Source of the DNA: Chytridium lagenaria
Taxonomy: Eukaryota > Chytridiomycota > Chytridiomycetes > Chytridiales > Chytridiaceae
Assembly (NCBI GenBank): GCA_025449115.1
Contig: JAHLKC010000070.1
Location: forward strand, 62,001 to 126,000
Length of the DNA: 64,000 bases
Reading direction: 5' to 3'
Shown: in pieces, positions 9,738-22,707 of the stretch
How positions within the stretch are numbered: position 1 is the stretch's first letter
Layout: each line of letters starts with the position of its first letter
Made by a program: the position numbers and the translations under genes
The notes under the pieces: model-generated
Told to the model about the DNA's origin: nothing
Database searches by the model: none
The model's input: the letters and a program-made list of their open reading frames with translations, nothing else

Positions 9738-12703
9738 ATGCTTGCTGCTTTGTCACAGACGTCTTCATCACCACCACCACCCGTTCACACCGACTCATCC
9801 AGAACCATGACCACCACCAACTCTACTTCTAGCCCTACGCTATCTACAACTCCACACATGGACTTATCCTCTGTTGCACTTGAAGCAACGTCTGCTACTG
9901 CTGCGGCTTCTATTTCCTCAAAAGAAGTTACTGCGTATCTGGACAATATTGGCCGTCCAAGAGCCATCTCCCTTCCTACAAAACCATTATCATCTGCAGC
10001 AGCAAAGAACGCTTTAGCATCAACAACATCCACATCCTCTCATTCTCTTCTCTCAGTACGTCCAGTCATCTCCACAAAGCCCTCTTCTTGCGCCGACAAG
10101 CACCACCTTCATTCTGGTGATACTGTCATCACACCTCAAACAGCAGTAGCAGCAACAGCTGGCGCATCCGCAGCCCAGCAGCCAAGAACTCCTGACCCCA
10201 TCATTCAAGCATTAGACTCCATCCCTTTTAAGCAGCCAAAGGTTGCGCCTTCTGTCGCTAGAGACTCGCCGGCAAAGGACGCATGGAACGCATATGTTGC
10301 TGCAAGAGCAAGCATGAAGACAAAGCAGCCCATTAGCCCTTGTTCGACCCACTTAGTGCCAATGCTTCATCATGCTCCTCTGGTGTCAATGCTAGCGCTT
10401 CCTCTGAAGCACTAAGCTCATCGTTTGCTGGACAGCGGTTGAAGCGAAGGACGAGTATTCCTTGGGATACATTTACATCCAAGCCTCCATCCAACAACAA
10501 TGCCCCCATGTCTCCCACGCATTCAACCTCCATCTCCTCCTCAATCCCAACGGCGACCGAAGTCGAAACCCCTCCCTTAAAACCCATTCTCCGCCCTCGT
10601 CTTTCCCTCACCTCTCTTTTCTCGTCTCGAAACTCATCATCGACTCCTCCAGCTTCTGCTTCTGACCATCAAAGCCCTGTTCATCCTCTATCTCCAACCT
10701 CCCCAAGCGCTCGTTACAGCAGCTTTGGCCGCCGCAAAAAGTCTGCTGAACGCATTCAACTTACCTCAGCCACCTTCACACCCCCAACTACTACACCCAC
10801 CATTGCTACTGACGTGTCTACACCCGTATCAGCCACCACTGAACCCCGGTCTCCAACGAAATGGGGATTGTCGACTGGATCCATTGGATGGGCATTTTCC
10901 AAATCTGTTCGTAGAAGAGCATCATCAGCCGTTTCTCTTTCCTCGGTGGCCTCTTCCCCACCCACCTCACCCACCTCCATTGCCTCACCGCAACTTGTCT
11001 CAGATGCCAATACTGCTTGTAACATCTTGACCTCTGAAAATGCTGACACACCAGTGGAAGTCGAGGCGAAGAATGAAGTCAATTCAACGAATCCAATCAT
11101 TTCCGATTCTATTTCAAAGGGAACTTGGAGCAGTTGGGTGCGGCGGCGTACCTCCTTTGGCATGTTACAGTCAAGACCTACCGTCATTCCGTCTGTTGTT
11201 GCCCCTACTGCTGTCTCTATTCCCGATTCGGACATCATGAACGCCACCGATGCCCTCGCATCTAAAGAGGTGCCCAAAGCTCATGTCATCCCTGTCATGG
11301 CATCCATTTCTACTCCATCCCCCGCATTTACTGCTACCACCACCAGCACTGGAACTACGATTGTCCCGGATGCGGTGGACATTGATGCTGTCATTCAGGT
11401 AGGGATGCCCGAAATAACGGAGACCAAACTGGAACCTGTCGATATTGATGCAGTCATACAATCTGGGATGCCTTCCACTACTTCAAGTACTGAAACGGTG
11501 GTTGTCCCAGAGGATTTCGTCCCGAATATGGTCGACATTGATTCAGTCATTCAGGCGGGGTTGCCCTCTACCAGCACTGAAGTTCTTGTCGCTGACACTA
11601 TCGACATTGATGCGGTCATCCAGAGTGGTTTGCCCTCTAGTAGCACTGAAGCGCTCACCACTGATGCTGTTGACATTGATGCGGTCATACAGGCTGGCTT
11701 GGAAGTATCCGTTGAGGAACCGAAAGTGAAGACAGCGAGGCGGAGGTCGTCGCTAACGCAGTTTTTGAGAGTCATTCTCCCTGGAGGTGGGGGGATAGGA
11801 CGACGTGGACGAACGCAGAGTGGGACTGAAACTTCGGTCGAAGCTGTACGGGATATGGGGGGTGTTGGGAAGGTGGAAAGCTCTGATATCAAGGCGGAGG
11901 TTGTAGGGAATGCGGGTAGTGCTGAGGTATTAGTAGTGGAGGAGACTGCAAAGAATGAAGTTGTGGAATCTTCAGCACCTGAACTTGCTGCTAATATCGA
12001 CTGCACCCCCGTCGAGGCTACGCAAGAACCCATAACACCCACCCGAAACCCAATTCTCATTACCCTCGGCCGATCCCGTGGCGCTTCCGTCCTTCGCCAT
12101 ATCCGCAAATCCCGATCTTTAGACGCACTACGATCCTCTGTTTCGTCATCCCGCTCCGTCTCTCCATCACGCGTGGCAAACCCGCGATCCACACCTTCTT
12201 CCCCGTTTTTCGCGAATGTGGCTACGGACAATGTGGTGTCGCCTTGTTCGACGGTGACACCTGTGATGACGGTGATGTCTGCTGATGAAGATGATGGGCT
12301 GGGAGGGGCGGCGCCGTGGTGGAATGTTGCGGCTGCAGCGGAGAGCGATGAAGGGAGAATGAGGACGAGTGTGTTTCTTGGTGCACCACCACTTTTAGCG
12401 TCGTTGGATGGGAGTGTGGATGGGGTTGTGTTGTTTCCTGATATTGATGCGGCGGCGGCGTCTTTTGTGGGGCCTGTGAAGACGGGTGAGGCTGCTTATG
12501 AGGAGATGGATGGGGGTGAGAAGGTGGGTGGAGTGGGTGTTGCGGCGATTGTGAAGAGGATGTCGTGGAATAAGGGTGGGGTTGTGGCTAGATGGGATAG
12601 GGGAGAGAGAAGGTGGGAGGAGGATGGGTTTAGGAGACCGGCTGTTGGGGTTGGGGTTGTGAGACGACGGAGTTTGGCGGGGTTGGAGGAAGGGAGGGAT
12701 TGA
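9738..12703 (+). CDS. Long disordered Ser/Thr-rich protein with VDIDAVIQ repeats and RRxS sites
   Basis: An apparently intronless gene of about 988 codons, read as one protein after a single frame change near 10333-10340 (PISP joins LFDPLSANASS at a C-run). I do not recognise a folded domain. Composition is dominated by Ser, Thr, Pro and Ala in the first two thirds. Five copies of the motif (V/I)DID(A/S)VIQ-x-G(M/L)P occur at 11375, 11438, 11531, 11600 and 11669, spaced 21, 31, 23 and 23 residues. At least five basophilic kinase-type sites punctuate the protein (KRRTSIPW, VRRRASSAV, VRRRTSFGM, ARRRSSLTQ, VRRRSLAGL), and RKSRSLDAL is similar. The C-terminal quarter is Gly/Val/acidic. A cytosolic or nuclear phosphoregulated scaffold is one possibility, as inference only. 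Confidence 0.6.
11375..11704 (+). repeat. Five in-frame VDIDAVIQ-type motif repeats
   Basis: Copies begin at 11375, 11438, 11531, 11600 and 11669. The core is (V/I)DID(A/S)VIQ followed by a variable residue and G(M/L)P (GL in the last copy). The linkers are Ser/Thr/Glu-rich and differ between copies, so the core is constrained while the spacers drift. Confidence 0.85.
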
Positions 12704-14596
12704 TGTTTATTGTCTTGTTGGCTGTTTGAGGGTATGTGATGGAAACCTTATTACTTATTCCTGGCTTGCCTTTTTTTTTCTTTTTTCTTTGCTTTGACGC
12801 GAGGCCGTCATTCAGTTGATTTTCTTTCTTATCTTCATTTCGCATGGGAGTGGCATGAAAAGGGTTTACCATTGTGTTCTCCATCTGGTTTTTCCACGTC
12901 TTTTTCTCCGGGTTTTCTTTCTTTTTTCGTGCCCCTGTATATTTTTTAAGCTTTCTCTTGTCGCCGTACACCCTGCACGCGCTATATGTATTGATGGTCT
13001 CTTTTTTTTCAAGTCAACTTTGTGCCTTTTTTTTTATTAAACCCATTTTTTTTATTGCGTGGTGTTTGTTGTTTATGGATCGATGTTGTTTCTTTTTTGC
13101 CGGCTTTTCTGTGAGGTTTAAATGAAAGCGGTCATGGAATACTGTCAGAGTTTGTTTTGTATTTTAAATTTAACATTATGGGTTTTGGGGAAGCGCGCGG
13201 CTCGTTTTATCTAACGGTGATAGAATAACAATATTACCTCTTTTGTTGAAGGTTGATTTGCTGCGTGCTATGTATCGTGATAACTGTTTAGCTTTAAATA
13301 ACATTTTATTTGCACGTTGTTTTTTTCGATTTATGAACGCGGAGGGGGGTGTCTAACATAACGGGTATCGTCTGAATTACATTTTTATTATTAAACACGC
13401 AAAATTAGGCATCCATGACTCATGAGGTTATCCATATTAAGAAAACTCTTTCAACTTTGTTTTTTTCGTATACGTGAACCTATAAAACAAAACAGTGATA
13501 TCCATAACATCCGCTCTTGATTTGTGAACGTTTCTCGTGACATCCCATTTCAAAACGTCAACCATATCGGTTTATTCATATTCTTTCTCCCCAAAGCATC
13601 AACGTGAACAACTCTATCCTTTCATTTGAACGTACCTGTGTTCTTAGGTTGAATATAATTCGTTTCACCAATGAAATCTCGTTGATCTCATGTGTACAAA
13701 GCCAAAACACTGTATTGCTAAAACCAATCCCTCACACCCCCGTTGCGGTTTTCGTCAAAAGGGCAGGAACAGGGAATGAGAGTATGGCTTGGACATGGGG
13801 GATGATAGTGTGTAAAGAAATCTTGTGTGGTGTTTGAAGATGGGGTACCCCTTGACGTATCTCTGAAGACTGAAAGCAGATGGTGATACTCTCCAATTGA
13901 TGACTCCTCTTTTAATACTCCATGATTTCTCGAGAAGACAAGAATCTGGGGAGTTCACCTAAACAATGGTGTTTTATCTCCCATGTTGAATCTCACGTCG
14001 CCAAACTGTTGACATCCCTATAAACTTACACACTGTTGGGATAGAGAGAAACCTCATCTTTGGTCAACCAAGAAAATAAACAATCCGTTTTAAAAAATAG
14101 CACACTCTTCCAACTATAATAAAACCAGACGCACAATTTTTATTTCCCTCTACCGAGAAAAAAAAAAAAAAACGTCCATAAACAAGAAAAGTCACCAAAA
14201 AAAAAAACAAAGAAAAAACCGAGACATGATGAAAAACCGCGAAGAAAACGTACAAACGAAAAACAAACAGATACTTGTTAAAAAGAGAACGTCAAAAAAG
14301 AGGGGCAGGGGTCAGTTTACCAGACAAAAACAAAAAAGGAATGGGCAAACAAACAATTAAAAAAAGAACAAAAAGCTTGGGAACGAAACGGTCGGTGATG
14401 CGATGGTCTCCGACATTTTTCCACAACGATAATGATGGGGGGGGATGGAGAAAAAGAGCGGATGGATTCATGAATTTCGGAAAAAAAAAAAAGGATAAAA
14501 AAAAAACGCGCGCATAGACCACAAAGGGAAACGAATTAGAAAACGAGAGAGATGTGAGAGAGAGAAGAAGAAGAAGAAAAGAGAAGGGGCATTGCT
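12704..14596. other. Intergenic, homopolymer-rich, between convergent genes
   Basis: About 1.9 kb between the ends of two convergent genes. It holds long T-runs (12770-13100) and A-runs (14150-14580). Short open frames in it show biased low-complexity translations only. I see no exon, RNA gene or mobile element. Confidence 0.5.
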
Positions 14597-16670
14597 TTAA
14601 CGCCACTCTGGCTCATCCTGTGCGTATTTCGCCTGAGCCCTGCTCTTCCTCCCCGCACCACAAGTGTCATAGAACCAGTTGACCCAGTCATACAAAATCT
14701 GCAAGTTGAATCCAAAGATAATAAACAACCACAACCCAACACTCGACACAAGACAAGCCGACACAATAATCAACGGGGAAACTGGGGATATTGTCCTTAA
14801 AGAGGTTGTGGCATTCCGTGGTGTTTCCCTTTGTGCGGAGAAGACATGCCGTCCATTCCTTGATCCCACACCGTGTTGTTGTCCGTGTTGGCGAGAGGAG
14901 TGACAACAACTTGGTAAAAGATAACGTAGGTGACGTAGGTGACAATGAAGATGACACCGAGGAAAAGGGCACGCCAGTTGAGTTTGAGGAGTTGGAGCAT
15001 CTGACGACGAGCAGAGACGGGTTTGCCGTCACCAGAGTAACCGTTGCCAGAGTATCCGTTGGATGAATAGCCGCCAGACATGTTGGAGGAGGTACGACGG
15101 GCGACAATCATAATGTGAATCATGGTGCCGAGGTTGAGGAAGAAGGAGGGGATGACAATAACGGCGTGGACAGAGAAGAAGAGCTTGTTGGCGTCCTTGG
15201 AGGCAATGAGACAGGTGAGACCAGTGACAGCGTCCACGTTGGAAACGAGGAAAGGAAGGAAGGTGAAGATGCCGGGAAGACCCCAGCAGAGGGTGACACC
15301 AAGGGGCTTGAAACGTTCAAAGATGTTTGAACGCCAGACAATGGTGGCGTGGAGGTTGGCAATCATATATCCAGCCCAGAACACGGTGGCATGGACAGAG
15401 CACATGAGAAGAGCTCCCTGGATACCGCAAAGAAGGTTGTTGGAAGCGGTAGAGACGGTAACGTCATCGGCACACTGAATACGCTTGGGGTTTCCGAGAA
15501 GGAACAAGGCGCATGCTTGCCAGATCATTGCGGCAATGGCAAAGTGAAGGACAATGTCTCCAGGGTGTTGACGACGACCGGGGAGGACGGCCCAGGAGAG
15601 GACAACATAGCCGCAAAGGAGGGCAGAAATACCGGATGCGATACGGCTGAGAACGACAGCGGTGGAGAACTGACCACTGGGGTAGACCCAGTCCTGAACG
15701 GGACATGGAACACAGCAGCCACCTTCGTTACAGTTCTTGTTGGCAACAGAGCTGGTCCTGGAAGGAAGGGGTAAGGGCAACTGGTTGCTAAAATGATGAT
15801 GATAGTAATAAAGCGTATGTTAGAATGTAGGATTCTTTTAAATAAAAAAAACCAACAACAAGACAGAAGATAAACTTACCATTGGCAGAAGCAGCCTTTA
15901 CAGGGGCAAGACACTGGCCGGCGGGAGCATAGGGCTCTGCGTTTGCAGTGGTCAATTTTGTGCAGTTGTGGAGGTTAGAGACCAACAAATCGACGAGAGC
16001 GGCACCGTTGGCGGGGATTGCGTTCCTGATCAAAGGAGCGCAGGTGTCAATGGCATCTCTGCACGTTGACAGACACACGACTTGTGTTGATCCAGCTAAT
16101 TATTAAAAGAAATGATGATAAAAAAGGAAATAAGGTTAGAATACAGCGACTATGGCTATGGAACAAAGCCATTGATAAGTGCATAGTGATGGATGAGTGA
16201 ATGAATATATCAGTGAATCGTATCAAAGTCACTAGAAACCAGTACAATACTCAGCCAATGCTCATCCACCCAATTCATGCGCTGCTCATATCCATCCTTA
16301 CTGCTCGCTACGCTCGCAACTCTTTTGCCTTCTTCATTGCCACATTAAGCAAAAGGAATATATACATACAAGCGGTACACTGAGGATATTCAAGACCACA
16401 GGCGAGGGCTTGCAACTTGTCAAAGCAGACAGGAATGGCATTCACACCAGTGGCCTTGATGGTGTCAATGTAGCCCTGGACAGAGAGCTCTGATCTGGCC
16501 TGACCGGCAAGAACACCAGCAGTGTTGTAGTTGATAAAGTCCTTGCAGATGGAACCAGTGTATTGCCTTGGCGTGCACGTAGAGCCTTGAAGGGCAGCTT
16601 GAGCCTGTAGAGGGATAGAGGCCAGACCCAGGAGACCTAGGAAGATAAGGGATGGTGCTGACGATGGCAT
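14597..16670 (-). CDS. Frizzled/Smoothened-like seven-helix receptor with FZ-type cysteine-rich domain
   Basis: Exons are 16670-16370, 16095-15880 and about 15790-14597. A signal peptide (MPSSAPSLIFLGLLGLASIP) is followed by a domain of about 140 residues with the FZ/CRD cysteine pattern: STCTPRQY, SICKDF, ALACGLEYPQC, VVCLSTCRDAIDTCAPL, LHNCTKL. Seven hydrophobic segments follow, e.g. SGISALLCGYVVLSWAVL, IVLHFAIAAMIWQACALFLL, GVTLCWGLPGIFTFLPFLV and LFLGVIFIVTYVTYVIFY, ending with VSSVGLWLFIIFGF and an Arg/Lys-rich tail. Cysteines in the loop before helix 7 (EWTACLL, TECHNLF) also fit the family. Frizzled-like receptors are known from several fungi, with unknown ligands. Three one-base breaks are seen: near 15757, after VWDQ near 14870, and in a C-run near 14775. 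All lie in short homopolymers, so I think the gene is intact in the cell. Confidence 0.82.
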
Positions 16671-16671
16671 G

Positions 16672-17076
16672 ATGTGTGTGTTTTGTATGTGTGTGTGTTT
16701 GTGTGTGTGTGATGTGGAGGTGTGAGATGAAAACTTGATCCGGGGGAGTCGATCGTCTATAGATTGCTTGCTGTTGTGTGAATCACACTCCCAAAATCGT
16801 TAATTAAAACCACTAGCCAGACTAGCTAGTCCTGACAGTTGAGGATAGATGAGTAGATGGATGGATGGATGGATGGATGAGGATAGGAGGTTGAGGTTGG
16901 TCGCCTGCGAGTCCGTTGTTTCGCCTCTTTTCTTTTCACTCAAACGGGGAACAAGAGAGAGAGAGAGAGAGAGAGATTTAGTCTATTTTCCCTCTTTTCT
17001 TTTTTTTTTTTTTTTTTCTTTCTATCTTTCTTGGACGGCAGGGACTCTAATATATAATGAATGAATGAATGAATTA
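16672..17076. repeat. Cluster of simple repeats upstream of the receptor gene
   Basis: In order: a GT/TG-rich tract (16672-16712), a GGAT/ATGG run (about 16854-16879), a GA run (about 16954-16976), a poly-T run (about 16995-17020) and GAAT/AATG units (about 17057-17076). They lie directly upstream of the receptor start codon, in its likely promoter. Confidence 0.8.
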
Positions 17077-18228
17077 TAATAATAAATAGTAAAGACAGCG
17101 CCACACACAAGAGTCCATCTATTCATTTGAATATATAATTATATAATTTAAATAGTTACTCTTGTGCTACATAATATGTTAGGAGATGTTACACTAGAGT
17201 GATACAGCATGAAAGTTTTATTTGTTCATTTGATGATTGACAATTTAAACAAATATTTTATTTATTTTAAATAAATATAATTATATCAAAACACAAGAAA
17301 GAAACAGAGTAAGACATCATGTGAGTGAGAGATAAATAATTAATAATATAAAATAAAGTTTATTTATTTCAAATGTAATAGATAAAAAAGACAGGGTTGT
17401 TGTTATGTGTGTGTGTGTGTGTTTGGGTGAGAGGAGTTGCACGCCTCCTTTATTTTATTTATAATTTATTTTTAAATAAATAATATTCTTTAAACAAAAC
17501 ATACTCGATAATACTCACTCCCCTTGGGCATTTCTACACTAATAATTACTTTCATATGTAAATAATAATAAATATTTATTACTCTTTCTCAACTCTCTTT
17601 ACTGTATAGTTACCTACCTAAGTATATACGTACCTAATACTATATCAATAATGACATGCATAATGCACAACGTTCATGCCTCTTTACTCAACAACACCTC
17701 ATCACCATCACCATCATCACCGTCATCAATCACCATCATCAATCATCGATATTATGTAATCTATGCCTACTGACCACCCCTTCCACTTTATCATCATGTC
17801 TCCATGTCCAACACTATGACGCGTCACGTCATTATAAGCCTTAACCCGCATCATCTCGACGGGGAGATATACCAAAGATAAACTTTTAATCTTTAAATGC
17901 TGATCATAACATTGCATCAATAACATCAGACTTATCTACTACGTTGATTCTCTCCCAAACCTCTCGTCAACATCACCGTCTGGTCCGCGTCAAGACAGCT
18001 TATCTTTACCAAATCTGACAATTTCAAAGTCAAATTGAGAACAAGATCTGACAAACCTCAAAGAGGTGTCAACAACAAAAACATCAATCCATCACCTTTA
18101 TCCATCCATCATCCACTCATCCATCCAATTCCACACCTTTTAGATCAACTTCCGCCTACTATCTTCACCGTCCTTAATCAAACATATTCATCAAACATTG
18201 ACTCCTGAATCACAAAATATAAAATAAA
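17077..18228. other. AT-rich intergenic region between divergent genes
   Basis: Very AT-rich sequence with another GT run near 17405-17421 and CATCAC-type repeats around 17697-17750. It separates the receptor gene from the CEP19-like gene and must hold both promoters. No coding signal seen. Confidence 0.5.
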
Positions 18229-21200
18229 ATGTCAAGCCGAGTCCTCACCCCCTTCACCCGTCCCATGCCCTCCTCCCTCGACGACCTCCTCACCTCTCCC
18301 ACCCCTTCCTCCCAAAACCCCACCCCGTCCCTCTCCCTCGGTCCCCCGGCGCTCCTTGACCCCCTCCAAAATCGCACTAAAGTTCAACCGTCCAACAATG
18401 TACGTCATTTACAGGGAAAAACGCAGCGGTGAGTCGTTACAGTATTTGTTTCTCTCTTGCTAACATTGTTTTTGGTTTCTGTTTTTTTTTTGGGGGGAAT
18501 GTATAGGAAAACTAAAGAAACGAAAAATCCCGTTACGGCATTTGGTGAATGATGATTTAACCATTAGAATGACCGTCACCATGCCTACAAGGCAAATCGT
18601 CGAAGAGCTTTGCGCGAAACACGAGGTCTTGAAAAAGCATTAAACTAGATCAGGTTCAATCACAACCCCTCCCTGACACACCCACACACATACCCCGTTT
18701 ACCAAACCCCCTTCTTTTTTTAAAATAATTAGATTGAAACGACTCATTGATCAAGTCCAAACAACACCATCGTATTCAATTCGTCGCCATATCGAGGGAG
18801 AAAACACCTTCCCCTACACCTTCCTTACATTCGTTGATTCCGAAACCTGTGGCCATGGGGTTGCCCGCATTGCCTGCCGTTGCCTGTGAAACCGCCGTCA
18901 CCAACGGGGAGTTGGACATCGTTAGAACGAATCAGTGGGACATCGAGTATCCCTGTCCCTGTTGCACGGAGCGCGAGTCCTTCGTTTAAACCAGAGGTGG
19001 TGGACGGATCAAAAGATTTGAATAAGTTGAGGTAGTCTAACTTTATTCCCAGTTCTTGTTCACTTTATACTCTCCCTTCACCCCTGTTTTTTCTTTGAAT
19101 GGATATTTTCTTTCTTTAACGTTATGCTGTGAATAGTGACCAAGAACTCAACGAAATCAAAGCCCGCATGCACAAAGACTTTGAAAAAAACCTCCTCAAA
19201 CCCGGTGATCCCGGTTTCATTTACGAAGTCAACGTAAGTACCCCCCACCACCACCACTCCCCACGTCCTCCCCTCCTAACACCCTTCTCTTTTCCAGAAA
19301 TCCTTTGAAGGTCCTAAAGAATCCAACGAATGGGATGACTCCGACTCTGACTCCCTTTCCGCCATCTCCAACACACGCGTCCTCGCCTCCAACCCACGCG
19401 CACCCATGACCGCGTTAGGGGATATGGAGACCGAGGAGGACATTGAGGAGGAGTTTGAGGAGGACTTTGAGAATGACGAGGACGGCGACGAGGAGGACGA
19501 TGAACGAGAGGTTGTCACGGATGTGAGGGAAAGGGGGTTGTTGGCGTCGACGGGTTTGGGTAAAAAAACGGAGGTGACCTCAGATCGATCAATGGATTCG
19601 AGTGCTGGGACTTTAAAAACCTCTACATCCGTTCAACCAACTCATTTGGATGCCATTAAGCTTCAAGACTCTACATCCATCCGGTCAAGTCCTTTGGATG
19701 CCATCAAACCCAACCTCACCACCAACACACCCCAAGACTCCACTTCCACCCACAAAGACACCATCAATGAAAACGCCGCAACCAATAAAGCCATCAACAA
19801 CGACGACAACGATGACGTCAACGAAAAACACAGCGACGACGACACAGAAGAAGACTCCCTCCCAGACCTCCCCAAAAAACCCACCTACATCACCCTCCCC
19901 AAATCCACCGACTCCCTCACCGACCCCTCCTCCCCCCTTCCCACCGCCACCGCCGCGTCTCCGTCTCCTCCCGAGACCAACAAGTCCTGTTTGCCGAATC
20001 CCTCGAAGAGCTCACCACAACCCTCGTCAAACGGTCCTTCATCCCCCCGGTCTCGCTACACACATGGGGGGTGGTGGAGACCGACGTAGCTCGTTGGAGG
20101 ATAGCGTTGACACGTCCATCACGTCTGTGGGGAAGAGCAGTGGGAGGATTTGGAGACGGATTCAGAGGGGGAAGGCAAGTTGATGAGTTATGTGAGCGCG
20201 CCGTCGTTGCTTGGGAGTGGGGCTGTGAGGAGACCAGTGGGGAAGGGAAACGGTTGGAGAGTTTACAGAGTTTAGGGAGCGTTGGAGATGTTGGGGGAAA
20301 GGAGACGAGGTCTGCGGTTGATTTAAGGGGTGGGTTGATACCTTTGTCGAGGCAGTTGAAAGACGCAAGGTCACATTTAAGGACGAGGAGTTCGTCACCG
20401 TGTGAGGAGGAGGAGGGTTCTGGGAGTCATCTTGCGCTTGCTCAACGGGATGGACGTACGCTTGGAGTTTATGAGAGGGATGGATCGGCGGTGTCGGTTT
20501 CTGGGGAGGGGGAGGAGGGGGCGGGAGAGGTGCACCCGGATTTGGATGCGGCGTTGGAGAGGTTGATGGAGGATTTGGAGGAGGATGATGAAGGGGTTGA
20601 GGGAGGGGTTAAACCGATTTCGAGTCGGGTTGTAGGGTCGTTCACCGATGTGACGAGGAAGGGAGTGGAGGCGTGGAGATGAGTGGTGGGGGTGAGAAGG
20701 AGGATGTGGGTGCCCAAAGTACCACCATAGTACCAGAATCGCCAGTACCGGTGGAGGGAGACGCCGGGTTGACGATGAAGGTGTCGGAAATGGTCGGGGC
20801 TGAGGTCAAGGAAGATACAGGGTTGGCGGCAAAAGCACCAAATGACGTCGAGTTTAACGCGGGATTGGAAAAAGTACAAGAAGCAATCAACGGTGAAGTC
20901 AAGGAGGCTGCGGAATCACAACCGCCCATACCTTTACCCACCATTGCTCAACCGACCACAGCTTCAGGTTCACTCTTCCCCTCTCTCCCCACCACCGACA
21001 CTCTCGACCCCGCTTCAAACCCTCAAGAGCAAACCCGCTCTCTCGCCGTCCCCGTCCTCCGCATCCACGCGGAAGACGGCAGTCTCCTCCCCGACGACAC
21101 CCACACCAACGAATACATTGACGACGCGTTCGAAGATGATTTCGTGGAAGAAGATATTATAGACGATGATGATGATTTTTTTGATCAACCGCTCACTCGA

Positions 21201-21951
21201 CCCACTGTTGAAAACACCATCATTGAACCCGAGAATACCGTCATCCCAAAACCTGCGTTAACACCTCTCAACTCTATGCCACTCAAACCCGTGATGGGAG
21301 GGTTGGGAGCGCTTCCACCGTTGCAGTCAAAACTACCGGCGCTTTTGCCGGGGATGAAACCATTGGCATCCACCACGTCTACCTCAGTATTGGGTGCACC
21401 CAAATCCTTGGACTCACTAGACGCCAAACCCACACTCTCTCATGACATTCACCCCACGCCCTCTCAAACATCTCCATCTTCCGACGCCACCCCCCCACTT
21501 TCCAATGTTACCACATCAACTCCAAACGTCAAACCCACACCAGACACGAAACCCCCGCCAGACATCTTCACAGATAGAGACTCTGAAGAAGACATTGACC
21601 TTGACGACGACATTGACAACCTCCTCGGTTCCGACAAAGACTCACCAACCACAGCTCATCGTCGTCTCCTCGATTCCAACACCCACTGGTTAAAACAACC
21701 CTCCCCTGATGTCAACCCCCCGCTGCAGCGAAAACCACCACATCGCTGCTGGATGAACTCGATTATTCCGATGATTTGGGGTGGGGGATACAGTGTCGGA
21801 TGTGTCTGTTGGGAGTGTGAAGCCTGGGAAAATGTCTTGGTTGGAGGGAGGAGGTATTGGGGAGGTTTTGGAGGAGGAGGAGGATTTTGCGTTTGATGTG
21901 GATGTGGAGGATGAAGCGAGTTTGGAGGTGGATGGGGAGGATGCGTTTTAA
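18229..21951 (+). CDS. CEP19: CEP19-like basal-body protein with long acidic C-terminal extension
   Basis: The first exon starts at 18229. After a one-base change in a C-run it reads TPSKIALKFNRPTMYVIYRE and splices (GTGAGT) to GKLKKRKIPLRHLVNDD...IVEELCAKH, then LKRLIDQV, DLNKL, SDQELNEIKARM, DPGFIYEVN and KSFEG...EWDDSDSD. This follows the order of CEP19 (IxLxYE...GKxRxRxMPVR, DLNKLDD, FVYDIE, GWDTESAD). CEP19 sits at the distal centriole/basal body with FOP and CEP350 and supports loading of IFT. Animal CEP19 is about 165 residues. Here some 850 more follow, Ser/Thr/Pro-rich and with acidic blocks (EEDIEEEFEEDFENDEDGDE, DDAFEDDFVEEDII, SEEDIDLDDDIDNLL), ending EDEASLEVDGEDAF. Several frame changes occur (about 18345, 18640, in the exon at 18732-19032, about 20085, about 20690 and about 21795), so the exact product is uncertain. 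Confidence 0.68.
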
Positions 21952-22707
21952 GATAGGGGTGGTAGTGGGGGAGAGGTATCGTTGGGGAGGAGCGAGAAGA
22001 GGGGAATGGGAGAAAGTTATGTTGTTACGTTTTAAGTTATTTTTTTTTGGGGGTGTGCTTGTGAAAGAAATCAACCCAACGTGATATTTACATTACTTAA
22101 ATAGATAATAATATATTTAAAAACTTGTAGGCAACTTTGGCAACAAGGACGCGTCATAAAGATTCAGAATAGTAGCCAAATTTGGGGGGGTTATTACGAG
22201 TAAATATATCAACAGGTTCACCAAGAAAAACAAAATATAAATTTTTTATGTTCTTTCGTCGCTAGCTCTGCGTTTATCTGGGGGAAGTTCATGGATAGTG
22301 TCGGGTCATGGATTGGGTCGAATGGAATTCACAGCAAAAAGAGGAACTGGATCCAGAAAATGTTGAGATCGTTTAAAGTGCTATGATATCCAACACAAGA
22401 AAGACCTGAGCATATTTTAAAGAGGTTGCTGTTTGCGCGTTTTATTTTTATGTACTTTTGAACTTTTCCTCCCCATGTTTCTGGGTGTTTTTGAATGTTG
22501 ACATCCCGAATTCAATATGTTTTTGTAAAGTCCACACAAAGATAAATTCTTTTCATGCATGGATAAACTTTGACAGGAGAGTAACCTACAACTATGTCTA
22601 TCCAAGTTCAATATATAAATTAAAAGTATAAACACGATGCTTTCATCAATGAAAGCGATAAAAACATCCAGCACAATCTAAACGGATTCCTCCGTCAAAG
22701 AAACTCC
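21952..22707. other. Intergenic between convergent genes
   Basis: AT-rich spacer between the ends of the CEP19-like and Rrp17 genes. Only 3'-flanking sequence is expected and nothing else is seen. Confidence 0.5.

Noticed and set aside
13604..13837. Possible small gene in the 12.7-14.6 kb spacer
   Set aside because: The translation has no conserved pattern or splice partners, and the region is homopolymer-rich 3'-flanking DNA.
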